Assembly: GCA_021772565.1 (NCBI GenBank)
Contig: JAJFLR010000122.1
Span: 1 to 43,412, forward strand
DNA: 43,412 nucleotides
From: Opitutales bacterium
GTDB lineage: Bacteria; Verrucomicrobiota; Verrucomicrobiia; Opitutales; JAJFLR01
Reading direction: 5' to 3'
Below are positions 1 to 7,554 of the stretch, in pieces (the first letter of the stretch is position 1; every line of letters starts with the position of its first letter). The notes beneath the pieces were generated by a model. The model saw only the letters and a program-made list of their open reading frames with translations. It made no database searches and was not told the DNA's origin. The translations under genes and the position numbers were made by a program.

Positions 1-131
1 TAAAAGACTTGTATGTTTTTAATACACCAATATTTTATGAAAAAATCAAGTAAATTTTTCAAAAAAAAAGAAAAATTCGAACAATATTATTTATCTAAGT
101 GACTGGAATGTAGAAAGTTCTGTTTTTTCGT

Positions 132-2753
132 TCAGGCACTATTTATCAATTTGGAGTGTCCTATAAAATTGGTAATCTGTTTATTTGTTACGATATCCCA
201 TAGTTTAATAGTATTATCATTTGCTGCCGAGGCTAGTGTTTTTCCATCCGGGGACCATGTAATACTATTTATCAAATCGGAGTGTCCTTTAAAATTAGCA
301 ATTTGTTTACCTGTTGCAAAATCCCATATCTTAATAGTTTTATCGGTAGATCCCGAAGCCAGTTTTGTTCCATCTGGTGACCATACAACACAATTTATCC
401 ATGCTGTGTGGCTTTTGAAATTAGCGATCTGTTTATTGTTTGCGACATTCCACAGTTTGAGTGTATTATCTTTCGCTCCCGATGCCAAAGTTTTTCCATC
501 CGGTGACCATGCAAGACTGTTTATTAAATCGGAATGACCTACAAGGATGGCGATTTGTTTGCTCGTCGAAATATCACTTAGCTTGATAGTGTTATCTATT
601 GCTCCTATAGCGAGTGTGTTTCCATCTGGTGACCAAGCAATTTTAGATATTTGATTAGGGAAAAAAAGATTTATGCGTGTATTTCCTTTAAAATAATCGA
701 TCTGCTTACCTGTTGTGATATTCCAAAGTTTGATTGTGGAATCACTAGAACTTGAAGCTAACATTTTTCCATCCGGTGACCAAACTACGGTAGATATTTG
801 ATTAGGGGATATTAAAACACTTACACTTGAATGTCCATTGAAATTAGTAATTTGCTTACCCGTTGCAATATTCCATAGTTTGATAGTGTTATCTGCAGAC
901 CCCGAAGCCAATGTTTTTCCGTCTGGTGACCAAGAAATACTATTTATCCTACCCGAGTGTCCATTAAAATTTGCAATCAGTTTACCTGTTGCAACATTCC
1001 ATAGTTTGATAGTGTTATCTGCAGACCCCGAAGCCAGTGTTTTTCCATCCGGTGCATACGCAATACTAGTAATTGAACTGTCATGATGTCCGCTCTTTGG
1101 AGAACTGAAAATTAACGGGTAATCAGGATTATTAAATATTTGGTTGATAGTATTTCTTCTCTCCTTTTCACCGCCATCTTTTTTCAATATGCTTAAAGCA
1201 TAAAGGGAATATAGCCTTGCTTCATTGAACTCTTTTTTATCCAAAGAAATTTTTGCTTTTTCATTGAACATCATACCGAGGTTATGTTGGGATTCAACGA
1301 GCTGTTCTTTTGCTTCTCTTTCTTTGTCGTTAGCTCTCTTGGTATTTTCATTTGCCTTCATTTCATTTTGTTTTGCGTCTTTTGCATATCCATCGGCCTT
1401 CTTCCGCTCCCGTAAATTCCAAATGGTAAAAAACAAAAGACAGGTAAACGCCAGAGCAAACGCTGTCAGTTTTATTCGACGGATGCGCCGTTTTTGTTTT
1501 TCTATTTCTCGCTTACTTTCTTTAACAAATTTTTCTACATCTCCTTTTAGATAGAGCCTGGATTCGTACGGAGCTATAAATTCCAGGGTAGAGGCATCCA
1601 ATAAAGTGCCACGGTTTTTATATTCCTGATAGCGATTTTCCAGAGTTTGACGTATTTCCAGAAGGTCTTTCTCTATAGCAGTAATACGTCCGAAGATTTT
1701 ATCGGCAAGGCCGTCGTGTCGAAGTTCGTATGTACTGCCTTCATCCTTTTCCCTGATTATGCGAACCGAGATGAAATGCTGGAGTATGTTTTGGACTTTA
1801 TCCGGCTGCATCTTATGTCCCATAGATGCTATGGTATTGATTACGTCATCGAGCGTTACGGTTTTTCTGGTTCCCTGCATCGAAATCATCGTCTTCAGCA
1901 CTCGTTCTCCAGCTTCAGGATCCGTCATCAATGAGAGTTGTTCTTCGAGAAAATCGGCCAGGACGTCTCCAATCTTTGCCGACAAAACAGGATCATTCCC
2001 GGTTAAATATGGTTTATTCGGATTTGCTTCGGCGGCTGTTTTTATTAGCCTGTCCATCAAGACCTGTAGCCAGGTTAACTCGATACTGCCGTCATCTTTT
2101 GTTAATTTATCCAGAACGATAGATGATACGCCTTCTTCGATCTCGACACCGCAAACGGCACAAGGTCGCTCAATGACCTCAGTTGCCTGAGCGCGGCTTA
2201 TTTTTTCTATGCGAATTCGGTTATCAAACAGATCGGGTAGAGTTTTTTCCAATGTTGCCAAACCAGCTAGATATTCTTCTCGTATGACAAGGATGATTTT
2301 AACCTCAATATCCGAATTTCTCAGAGCTGATATTTCTTCGGCCAGTTTCCTTTGTTCGTCAACATCGCCAAAAATCAGAACTTCTTCGAACTGATCAAAT
2401 ATCAGATAAATCGGTTTGAAGTAGTCCAGATAAATGGATTTAACTTTTTCCGGCAGGGAGGTTTTGGATTTGATATCAGTAACCGCGGTACGGTTCAATT
2501 CATTATGTAGAGCTTCTAAAACATTCTGTTCTCTTCTGATGTTGATGGGCAGCCAATCTGTATCATCAAACTTATTGGCCAGACCACATTGCAGCAGGCT
2601 GGTTTTCCCCGTTCCTGAAGCTCCATAAACCAAAAGAAGATCGCTATAAAAAACCTGCGTATATATTTCTTCGGTCTCCTGAGAACGTCCGAAAAAGATA
2701 TCGTTATCCTCTTTGGTGTAAGCATCGAGAAATTTAAACGGGTTGCGTATCAT
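132..2753 (-). CDS. Membrane-anchored nSTAND1-type NTPase with WD40 propeller
   Basis: This 873-residue protein is a STAND-class ATPase sensor. Residues 4-23 match the usual nSTAND1 opening (NPFKFLDAYTKED, then DIFFGR). A Walker A, GASGTGKT, lies at 44-51 and a Walker B, IYLIFDQFEE, around 115-124. A sensor-type arginine sits in VIREEYL near 158, and a winged-helix end (YELRHDGLADKI) near 342. A single membrane helix (about 428-446) is followed by a charged coiled coil (447-490). Seven complete WD40 repeats run from about 556 on a 42-residue period, and the frame stops nine residues into an eighth. No effector domain is fused at the N-terminus, so the effector may be the gene 15 bp upstream. 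STAND proteins of this kind often act in antiphage defence or signalling; the trigger here is unknown. The domain call is firm, the biological role is inferred. Confidence 0.9.
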   Translation of the reverse strand: MIRNPFKFLDAYTKEDNDIFFGRSQETEEIYTQVFYSDLLLVYGASGTGKTSLLQCGLANKFDDTDWLPINIRREQNVLEALHNELNRTAVTDIKSKTSLPEKVKSIYLDYFKPIYLIFDQFEEVLIFGDVDEQRKLAEEISALRNSDIEVKIILVIREEYLAGLATLEKTLPDLFDNRIRIEKISRAQATEVIERPCAVCGVEIEEGVSSIVLDKLTKDDGSIELTWLQVLMDRLIKTAAEANPNKPYLTGNDPVLSAKIGDVLADFLEEQLSLMTDPEAGERVLKTMISMQGTRKTVTLDDVINTIASMGHKMQPDKVQNILQHFISVRIIREKDEGSTYELRHDGLADKIFGRITAIEKDLLEIRQTLENRYQEYKNRGTLLDASTLEFIAPYESRLYLKGDVEKFVKESKREIEKQKRRIRRIKLTAFALAFTCLLFFTIWNLRERKKADGYAKDAKQNEMKANENTKRANDKEREAKEQLVESQHNLGMMFNEKAKISLDKKEFNEARLYSLYALSILKKDGGEKERRNTINQIFNNPDYPLIFSSPKSGHHDSSITSIAYAPDGKTLASGSADNTIKLWNVATGKLIANFNGHSGRINSISWSPDGKTLASGSADNTIKLWNIATGKQITNFNGHSSVSVLISPNQISTVVWSPDGKMLASSSSDSTIKLWNITTGKQIDYFKGNTRINLFFPNQISKIAWSPDGNTLAIGAIDNTIKLSDISTSKQIAILVGHSDLINSLAWSPDGKTLASGAKDNTLKLWNVANNKQIANFKSHTAWINCVVWSPDGTKLASGSTDKTIKIWDFATGKQIANFKGHSDLINSITWSPDGKTLASAANDNTIKLWDIVTNKQITNFIGHSKLINSA
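870..1036. repeat. Near-identical WD40 repeat units in DNA
   Basis: Positions 870-910 and 996-1036 are identical over 41 bases, 126 bp (42 codons) apart. They lie in the first two WD40 repeats of the NTPase gene. Other units at about 560-830 are recognisably related but more diverged. This is the mark of recent tandem duplication or gene conversion between blades. Confidence 0.9.
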
Positions 2754-2768
2754 CTTATTGTAAAATAA

Positions 2769-3812
2769 TTATTCACTCTTTGTTTTACCGCTTTTGAATG
2801 CCGTAAGGTATTCTTTGAATTCTATTACCAATTCGTCATAAAAAGATAGCAAACGCAGATCGCATTTTTCCGTCACTTCCGTTCCCAAATAGAAAAGACG
2901 TTCTTTCTGCCACTTGGTAAATAAAAAGATGTCCTTTTTGATTTTTTTAATTTTGTCCGGTGTATTCAAGATATCGGTAGTTGTGTCAATAATCAACGGT
3001 GAGAGGTTAAGATATTCATAAGGCGTCTTGTTTAATGACTTTAAGAGCAGAACTGAATGGTTATCGGAAAATTTATCAAAGCATTTTTCTTTACCAAAAA
3101 AATCAGAAGAGGCGCTGTTGAGTATTTTCATTTCGTGAGAAAATTGAGCATCTGAGCGTTTTCTCTTCAAGACTCGAATTTCAGTAATAGTCACCAAAGG
3201 ATATTTTAAAAGGAAGGCCAGGTCAGATAACAGGACAGTTAGTTTTTCCTGATATTCAAAGCATCTGATTTCGACCTTCTCATCTGTCAGGTTAATCAGA
3301 TAATGGCCTATGTCATTTCTTTCCGGTACCCAGAAATCAAGTTTTGCATAAAACTTTTTATCAAATAATGACGCCATCTCCGCGACGAAAGGGTTGATGT
3401 CATTTCCTTCAAAGATATTGCCGATAGAACGAATCATCCAGGCATAATCTCCCATAGTCAGGCCAGAGATTCGGTTTGGAAATTGAGTCGCAAAGTCAGA
3501 GGATAACTCACATTTCCCAGCCTGATATTCCTCGAGAAGTTGGGAAAGTAGAACAAACGAGGTAAATTGCATGGTTCGTTCTATGGTCTTAAAAATCTGA
3601 TCGAGTCTCCCTCGCGTTGATCTTTCCATACCTGCAGAAAATAGACGCCTTAGCTCCACACCAATAGGCCAGGGAAAGCTACTGATAATTTTAGCGCCTA
3701 ACTCCCTCGTATCAACCTCATCCTCATCTTCATCCAACAATAAGGCCAATTTCGGGTTATAGCCTTTCAAAGCATTAAAGAGAGTAGTTATGATTTTTTC
3801 ATTATTGGTCAT
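2769..3812 (-). CDS. Unrecognised helical protein with Rx4H (HEPN-like) motif
   Basis: I do not recognise this 347-residue protein as a named family. It reads as mostly helical, with a conserved-looking block around 52-95 (VELRRLFSAG, then DQIFKTIERTMQF). At 164-172 it has ERNDIGHYL, in which R165-N166 and H170 reproduce the RNxxxH form of the Rx4-6H signature of HEPN ribonucleases. The usual sequence in that superfamily is like LRNxxAH. No membrane segment or signal peptide is seen. The ATG start is unambiguous. The stop lies 15 bp before the NTPase start, so the two are almost certainly co-transcribed, with this gene first. I infer an RNase effector controlled by the NTPase; the rest of a HEPN fold was not demonstrated and the motif could be chance. 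Confidence 0.6.
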   Translation of the reverse strand: MTNNEKIITTLFNALKGYNPKLALLLDEDEDEVDTRELGAKIISSFPWPIGVELRRLFSAGMERSTRGRLDQIFKTIERTMQFTSFVLLSQLLEEYQAGKCELSSDFATQFPNRISGLTMGDYAWMIRSIGNIFEGNDINPFVAEMASLFDKKFYAKLDFWVPERNDIGHYLINLTDEKVEIRCFEYQEKLTVLLSDLAFLLKYPLVTITEIRVLKRKRSDAQFSHEMKILNSASSDFFGKEKCFDKFSDNHSVLLLKSLNKTPYEYLNLSPLIIDTTTDILNTPDKIKKIKKDIFLFTKWQKERLFYLGTEVTEKCDLRLLSFYDELVIEFKEYLTAFKSGKTKSE

Positions 3813-4025
3813 ACCAAAAAAAACAGATTTTTAATATAGTTAGAACAACTAGCAAGACATGTTTTGAGCTTTTGCGATTAAAAACAAGAAGTACCACCAA
3901 GCACTAATATTTTTATAGTATAAGCCAAAATAAATTTCAATTATATGCCTTGGATTCAGTAGATGCTATAAGGCTCTTCAATTTGCGATTCTACATCTGA
4001 AAATTCATTTGCAGCAGGCATGTTA

Positions 4026-5222
4026 TCATGTATCCACCTTTGCCACTTCTTCTTCAATAATATGTCTATCCTTCTCAATAAATGCCTCCAGTTCTTCCGG
4101 GTTTGGAAGTTCAATCAAGTACCGGGATACAAATAATTGACTATCCATACCAGCAGTTGCATACTCAACTTTAGTACCCTCTTTGTCGCTACAGAGTATG
4201 ATACCAATCGGAGGATTATCACCCTCAAGCATTTCTTGATCTTTAAAGTAGTTCAGATAAAAATTCATCTGTCCGGCATCTTGATGACTGAATGCGCGGA
4301 TTTTTAAATCAACTAGAATATGACAACGCAGTCTTCGATGGTAAAAAACAAGATCAACTCGGTCATGTTCATTTCCAACTGTTATTCGTTTTTGTCTTGA
4401 TTCAAAACAAAAGCCATTTCCCAACTCTAATAGAAAACTTTGTAAGTGATCCAACAATGCTTTTTCTAAATCGTTTTCAGAATATGACGCCATTTCGGCC
4501 AAACCCACAAATTCTAGTACGTAAGGATCGCGTATTATGTCTTCGGTTATTGCATTAGATTCTTTTGTTTGTAAATGCGCACATTCAACAACCTTTTTTT
4601 TATTAGTTGAGAGGCCTGTTCTTTCAAAAAACAGGCTTTCGATTTGTCGTTTTAATTGACGTACAGACCAAGTTCCTTTCAGACATTCTACTTCGTAAAA
4701 GGAACGTTTGAGCTGATCTTGAATTCTAGATAATTCAATCAAATGCGACCAGGTGAATTGAAGAATCTTATCACAGGGAATTGATGTCATATTTCGTAAT
4801 TGTGCAGACGGTGTCTGCACAATGTTTTCTAGATTATCGGTATTTGAGTTTGATATTTCTTTATCAGGTTTTGTTTTTAACTGTATCGACAACATTTTTC
4901 TGATATCACTAGAAATTGATTTTCCAGATTGTGCAGACAACATCTGCACAATTTGTGGATAGGAGTTATAGAATAAAGTAGCATAATGAAGATTTCGCTT
5001 ACTTAGCCCCTTTACATTCATACTTTCGAGATCATTGGCCAATGAAGCATATAATTTTTCTCCATACTTGGCTCTATCTTCCCCATTCTTTTCAAATTCA
5101 ACAATAAAAGCACCCACACACCAGTTGCGCAAGATAAGCGATTTGTTTACAGTGCTACGCACATGGCTCTGTAACTGCGTATCAATTCCCTGAATGGTAT
5201 CAATGAGTTTATCGTATTTCAT
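4026..5222 (-). CDS. DUF1016/YhcG family PDDEXK nuclease
   Basis: This 398-residue protein has the two-part layout of YhcG/DUF1016 proteins. A helical N-terminal domain (about 5-205) includes YGEKLYASLANDL, GLSKRNLHYA and FTWSHLIEL. A C-terminal PDDEXK-type nuclease domain spans about 230-390. Candidate catalytic residues are D290 in DRVDLVFYH, D305 and K307 in VDLKI, and Q318 in GQMNFYLNY. The longer frame begins with GTG at 5237; the ATG at 5222 starts MKYDKLID and fits the family better. Family members often sit in defence or restriction islands, but their biochemical role is poorly settled. The linker between helices carries two copies of IVQxxSAQ, each encoded by a palindrome. It is separated by about 200 bp from the NTPase pair and need not belong to it. 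Confidence 0.88.
   Translation of the reverse strand: MKYDKLIDTIQGIDTQLQSHVRSTVNKSLILRNWCVGAFIVEFEKNGEDRAKYGEKLYASLANDLESMNVKGLSKRNLHYATLFYNSYPQIVQMLSAQSGKSISSDIRKMLSIQLKTKPDKEISNSNTDNLENIVQTPSAQLRNMTSIPCDKILQFTWSHLIELSRIQDQLKRSFYEVECLKGTWSVRQLKRQIESLFFERTGLSTNKKKVVECAHLQTKESNAITEDIIRDPYVLEFVGLAEMASYSENDLEKALLDHLQSFLLELGNGFCFESRQKRITVGNEHDRVDLVFYHRRLRCHILVDLKIRAFSHQDAGQMNFYLNYFKDQEMLEGDNPPIGIILCSDKEGTKVEYATAGMDSQLFVSRYLIELPNPEELEAFIEKDRHIIEEEVAKVDT
4799..4823. repeat. Palindromic 25-mer inside DUF1016 gene, copy 1
   Basis: Two perfect 11-base arms (ATTGTGCAGAC and its complement) flank three bases, GGT. On the minus strand it encodes IVQTPSAQ. It matches the other copy at 21 of 25 positions and lies 129 bp (43 codons) from it, in frame. 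Confidence 0.9.
4928..4952. repeat. Palindromic 25-mer inside DUF1016 gene, copy 2
   Basis: Two perfect 10-base arms (ATTGTGCAGA and its complement) flank five bases. On the minus strand it encodes IVQMLSAQ. All differences from the other copy fall in the central loop, so arm pairing is kept. Confidence 0.9.
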
Positions 5223-5361
5223 GACTTTTATGCACACAAATATTAATTTATAGTAGTCTTTAAAATATTAGCCAAAAACACTGAGGACAACATTTTCCAA
5301 CAATCTTGGAAAAATAGTTTACGGATTGCTGAAGTAGGCAAAAGATAACAAAACGTTCCAA

Positions 5362-6120
5362 TCACTTGTTCAACGATTCAATAACCTGAGCATGTAAATT
5401 TTTATTCGCCGCAACAACTGAATTTCCTTTGACCGGGTCATCTCCGTGCCAATCTGTAATTATTCCGCCGGCACCGCGTACTATCGGAATCAATGCCATT
5501 TTATCCCAAGAATTTACAACTGCGTCGAGCATGATATCCGCACCCCCGGTTGAGATTAAAAAATAACCGTAGCAATCTCCCCAGGTTCTAACCATTTTTA
5601 CAGAGGCGGAGAGTTTGGATAAATTTTGGCCGTTATGAATTTTTGATATCTTAGCAAAATCTGTTGACAATAAAGTTGAATTTGAAAGTTCAGTAGTTTC
5701 TCTAAATTTTACCGGTTTCCCATTTAATGAGGAAGAAACATTATCTCCAATTAACAATTGGCTTAGTAATGATAAGTGAATAGCTCCGAGTATAGGCTGT
5801 CCATTTTGCGTCAGGCAAATCAGTGTACCAAAAAGTGGGCAACCGGCAGTAAATGCTCGTGTACCATCAACTGGATCAATAACCCAGACAAATTCTGCAT
5901 CCTCATTTTCCGATCCCAACTCTTCGCCGATGATGCCATGATCCGGATAATTTTTGTTTATATGGAATCTAATAGTTTTTTCTGCCTCTCGATCAGCAAT
6001 AGTTACCGGAGATTGATCTTTTTTTAAATCAACTTTTAAATCAGCATCAAAGAAATACGGATTTATAATTTTTCCGCTTTCTGTAGCTATAAACTCAATG
6101 AATTTTCTATATTCTTCCAT
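5362..6120 (-). CDS. hisN: Inositol monophosphatase-family phosphatase, likely histidinol-phosphatase
   Basis: This 252-residue enzyme belongs to the Mg-dependent, Li-sensitive phosphatase superfamily. It shows GEELG at 65-69, the metal-binding WVIDPVDGTRAF at 79-90, and SWDKMALIPIVRGAGG near 204-219, whose aspartate completes the metal site. RTWGDCYGY near 178-186 is the sequence seen in the HisN-type histidinol-phosphate phosphatases, which carry out the penultimate step of histidine synthesis. hisF is present in the window but 8 kb away, so context adds little. The frame extends upstream to a TTG at 6171; the ATG at 6120 fits the family length and was chosen. Specificity for histidinol phosphate over inositol phosphate is inferred. 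Confidence 0.85.
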   Translation of the reverse strand: MEEYRKFIEFIATESGKIINPYFFDADLKVDLKKDQSPVTIADREAEKTIRFHINKNYPDHGIIGEELGSENEDAEFVWVIDPVDGTRAFTAGCPLFGTLICLTQNGQPILGAIHLSLLSQLLIGDNVSSSLNGKPVKFRETTELSNSTLLSTDFAKISKIHNGQNLSKLSASVKMVRTWGDCYGYFLISTGGADIMLDAVVNSWDKMALIPIVRGAGGIITDWHGDDPVKGNSVVAANKNLHAQVIESLNK

Positions 6121-6197
6121 TTTAAATTTAAAGGTGATTAACAATACATTAAGGTAATTTTTTGGTAGCAATCAAATTTAATAATATATTTAAATCT

Positions 6198-6857
6198 ATG
6201 AACTGGAGAAACACCCCAATACATGTAATTGATTTTGAAGGAAACCGAGAATATGGAATTGTCGAGTACGGAGTAGTAACTTTGCTCAATGGATCAGTTC
6301 AAGATACACATACTCGATTATGCAGAGCAAAAAAAGAAATAAATTACGCAGATACCAAAATTCATGGGATACGCTATGAAGAAACTCAACAATTTGAATC
6401 ATTTCATGAAGATTGGGATTTTTTTAATTCTTTGAGAAAACAGGGGCCATTTGCCGCTCATTTTGCTAGTGTAGAAAATAATTTAATTAAATCGGTTTGG
6501 CCATTTCCATCATTTGCCCCAGATTTTTTAAATTCTGAAAATGAAATTGCAACTTGGGGTCCGTGGATAGATTCATGTCGAATTTATGAGATTTTGTTTC
6601 CCGATTTAGATTCCCATAAGCTACAAAAACTAATTGATACTTTTGGGCTGCAAAATCAACTTAGCGAATTTGCAGAAAGATTTTGTCCGCCTAAAAGGAG
6701 TAAATATCATTGTGCACTTTATGATGCTTTGGCTTCAGCAGTACTATTGCTCAACATCGAAAATGTTATGGAAATTGAAAAATTAACGGTTCACTGGCTC
6801 TTGATTAACAGCTCTTCCAATCCTGCCATTACTGATCAACGCCAGTTGTTTGACTGA
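6198..6857 (+). CDS. DnaQ-like 3'-5' exonuclease
   Basis: This 219-residue protein has the RNase H-fold exonuclease signature. Motif I is IDFEGN with D12 and E14. Motif III is YHCALYDALASA with H171 and D176. Motif II is atypical: AAHFASVENNLI near 87-98, where HNAxFD would normally place aspartate, here shows Glu-Asn. A second acidic stretch, WIDSCRIYEILFP, lies near 123-135. Such proteins trim single strands in repair or RNA processing. The frame can start at a TTG at 6162, but the ATG at 6198 begins just before motif I and is preferred. It is divergent from the phosphatase gene and has no partner that fixes its substrate. Confidence 0.82.
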   Translation: MNWRNTPIHVIDFEGNREYGIVEYGVVTLLNGSVQDTHTRLCRAKKEINYADTKIHGIRYEETQQFESFHEDWDFFNSLRKQGPFAAHFASVENNLIKSVWPFPSFAPDFLNSENEIATWGPWIDSCRIYEILFPDLDSHKLQKLIDTFGLQNQLSEFAERFCPPKRSKYHCALYDALASAVLLLNIENVMEIEKLTVHWLLINSSSNPAITDQRQLFD

Positions 6858-6951
6858 TATCTGCGGATATTTTAGCTGATTCAATTAAAATCTAAAAAGC
6901 TTGCATAATAGAAAAATACAATTAACTTCTGGCTTTTTAAAAATTTGAAAA

Positions 6952-7182
6952 ATGTCTAGAATCTGCGTAATTACAGGGAAAAAACCAGTTAGAGGAAGTC
7001 GAATACACCGCAAAGGTCAGTCGAAGAGAAGTGGTGGTATTGGGACTCATGTCACGAAAGTTGTTAAAAGGACTTTTAAGCCAAATGTACAGCGTATCCG
7101 CGTTAAGCTGCCCAGTGGTCAAATAAAACGCATGTGGGTATCGGCTAAAGCGATAAAAGCGGGTAAAATAGAAAAAGCTTAG
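6952..7182 (+). CDS. rpmB: 50S ribosomal protein L28
   Basis: This 76-residue basic protein is L28 of the large ribosomal subunit. It begins with SRICVITGKKPVRG, the conserved opening, and continues with THVTKVVKRTFKPNVQ and the R/K-rich strand RIRVKLPSGQIKRMWVS. Of the four cysteines found in zinc-type L28, only one (C5) is present, so this is the zinc-free form. It is followed 10 bp later by cutA in the same direction, and both starts share the context TTTGAAAAATGTCT without a clear Shine-Dalgarno. Confidence 0.97.
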   Translation: MSRICVITGKKPVRGSRIHRKGQSKRSGGIGTHVTKVVKRTFKPNVQRIRVKLPSGQIKRMWVSAKAIKAGKIEKA

Positions 7183-7192
7183 TTTTTGAAAA

Positions 7193-7516
7193 ATGTCTGA
7201 ACTAATTGTCGGCTGGACTACAGTTGCTCAAAAAAAAGACGCTGAAAAAATCGCAACTGAAATAATAAAGAGCAAATTGGCTGCGTGTGTGCAATTTGAT
7301 GGCCCAATTTATTCGGTGTATGAATGGAAAGGAGAAATCAAAAATGAATCTGAATATCGTCTGACCATTAAATTTCCATCATCAAACGTGTATAAAATGG
7401 AAAATTGGATTAAAAAAAATCACCCTTATGAAACACCACAATGGGTAGTAGTTGATGCGAGATCAGTCTCTAAAGATTATTTAAGCTGGGTCAATGATGT
7501 GACCTGTAAATCTTGA
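7193..7516 (+). CDS. cutA: Divalent cation tolerance protein CutA
   Basis: This 107-residue protein is a CutA1-type small trimeric ferredoxin-fold protein. It shows the family pattern: an N-terminal strand VGWTTV, KLAACVQF near 28-35, SVYEWKGEI near 42-50, and HPYETPQ near 76-82. Length matches the family. CutA has been linked to copper tolerance, but its true role is unsettled. It is probably co-transcribed with L28 and ends 38 bp before the convergent xseA stop. Confidence 0.95.
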   Translation: MSELIVGWTTVAQKKDAEKIATEIIKSKLAACVQFDGPIYSVYEWKGEIKNESEYRLTIKFPSSNVYKMENWIKKNHPYETPQWVVVDARSVSKDYLSWVNDVTCKS

Positions 7517-7554
7517 TAGGTATTTCAGTTATCATATCTAATTTGGAAATGTAA

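Noticed and set aside
151-2628. Plus-strand frames opposite the NTPase gene
   Set aside because: They are antisense shadows of the WD40 and NTPase coding sequence, with no family signature.
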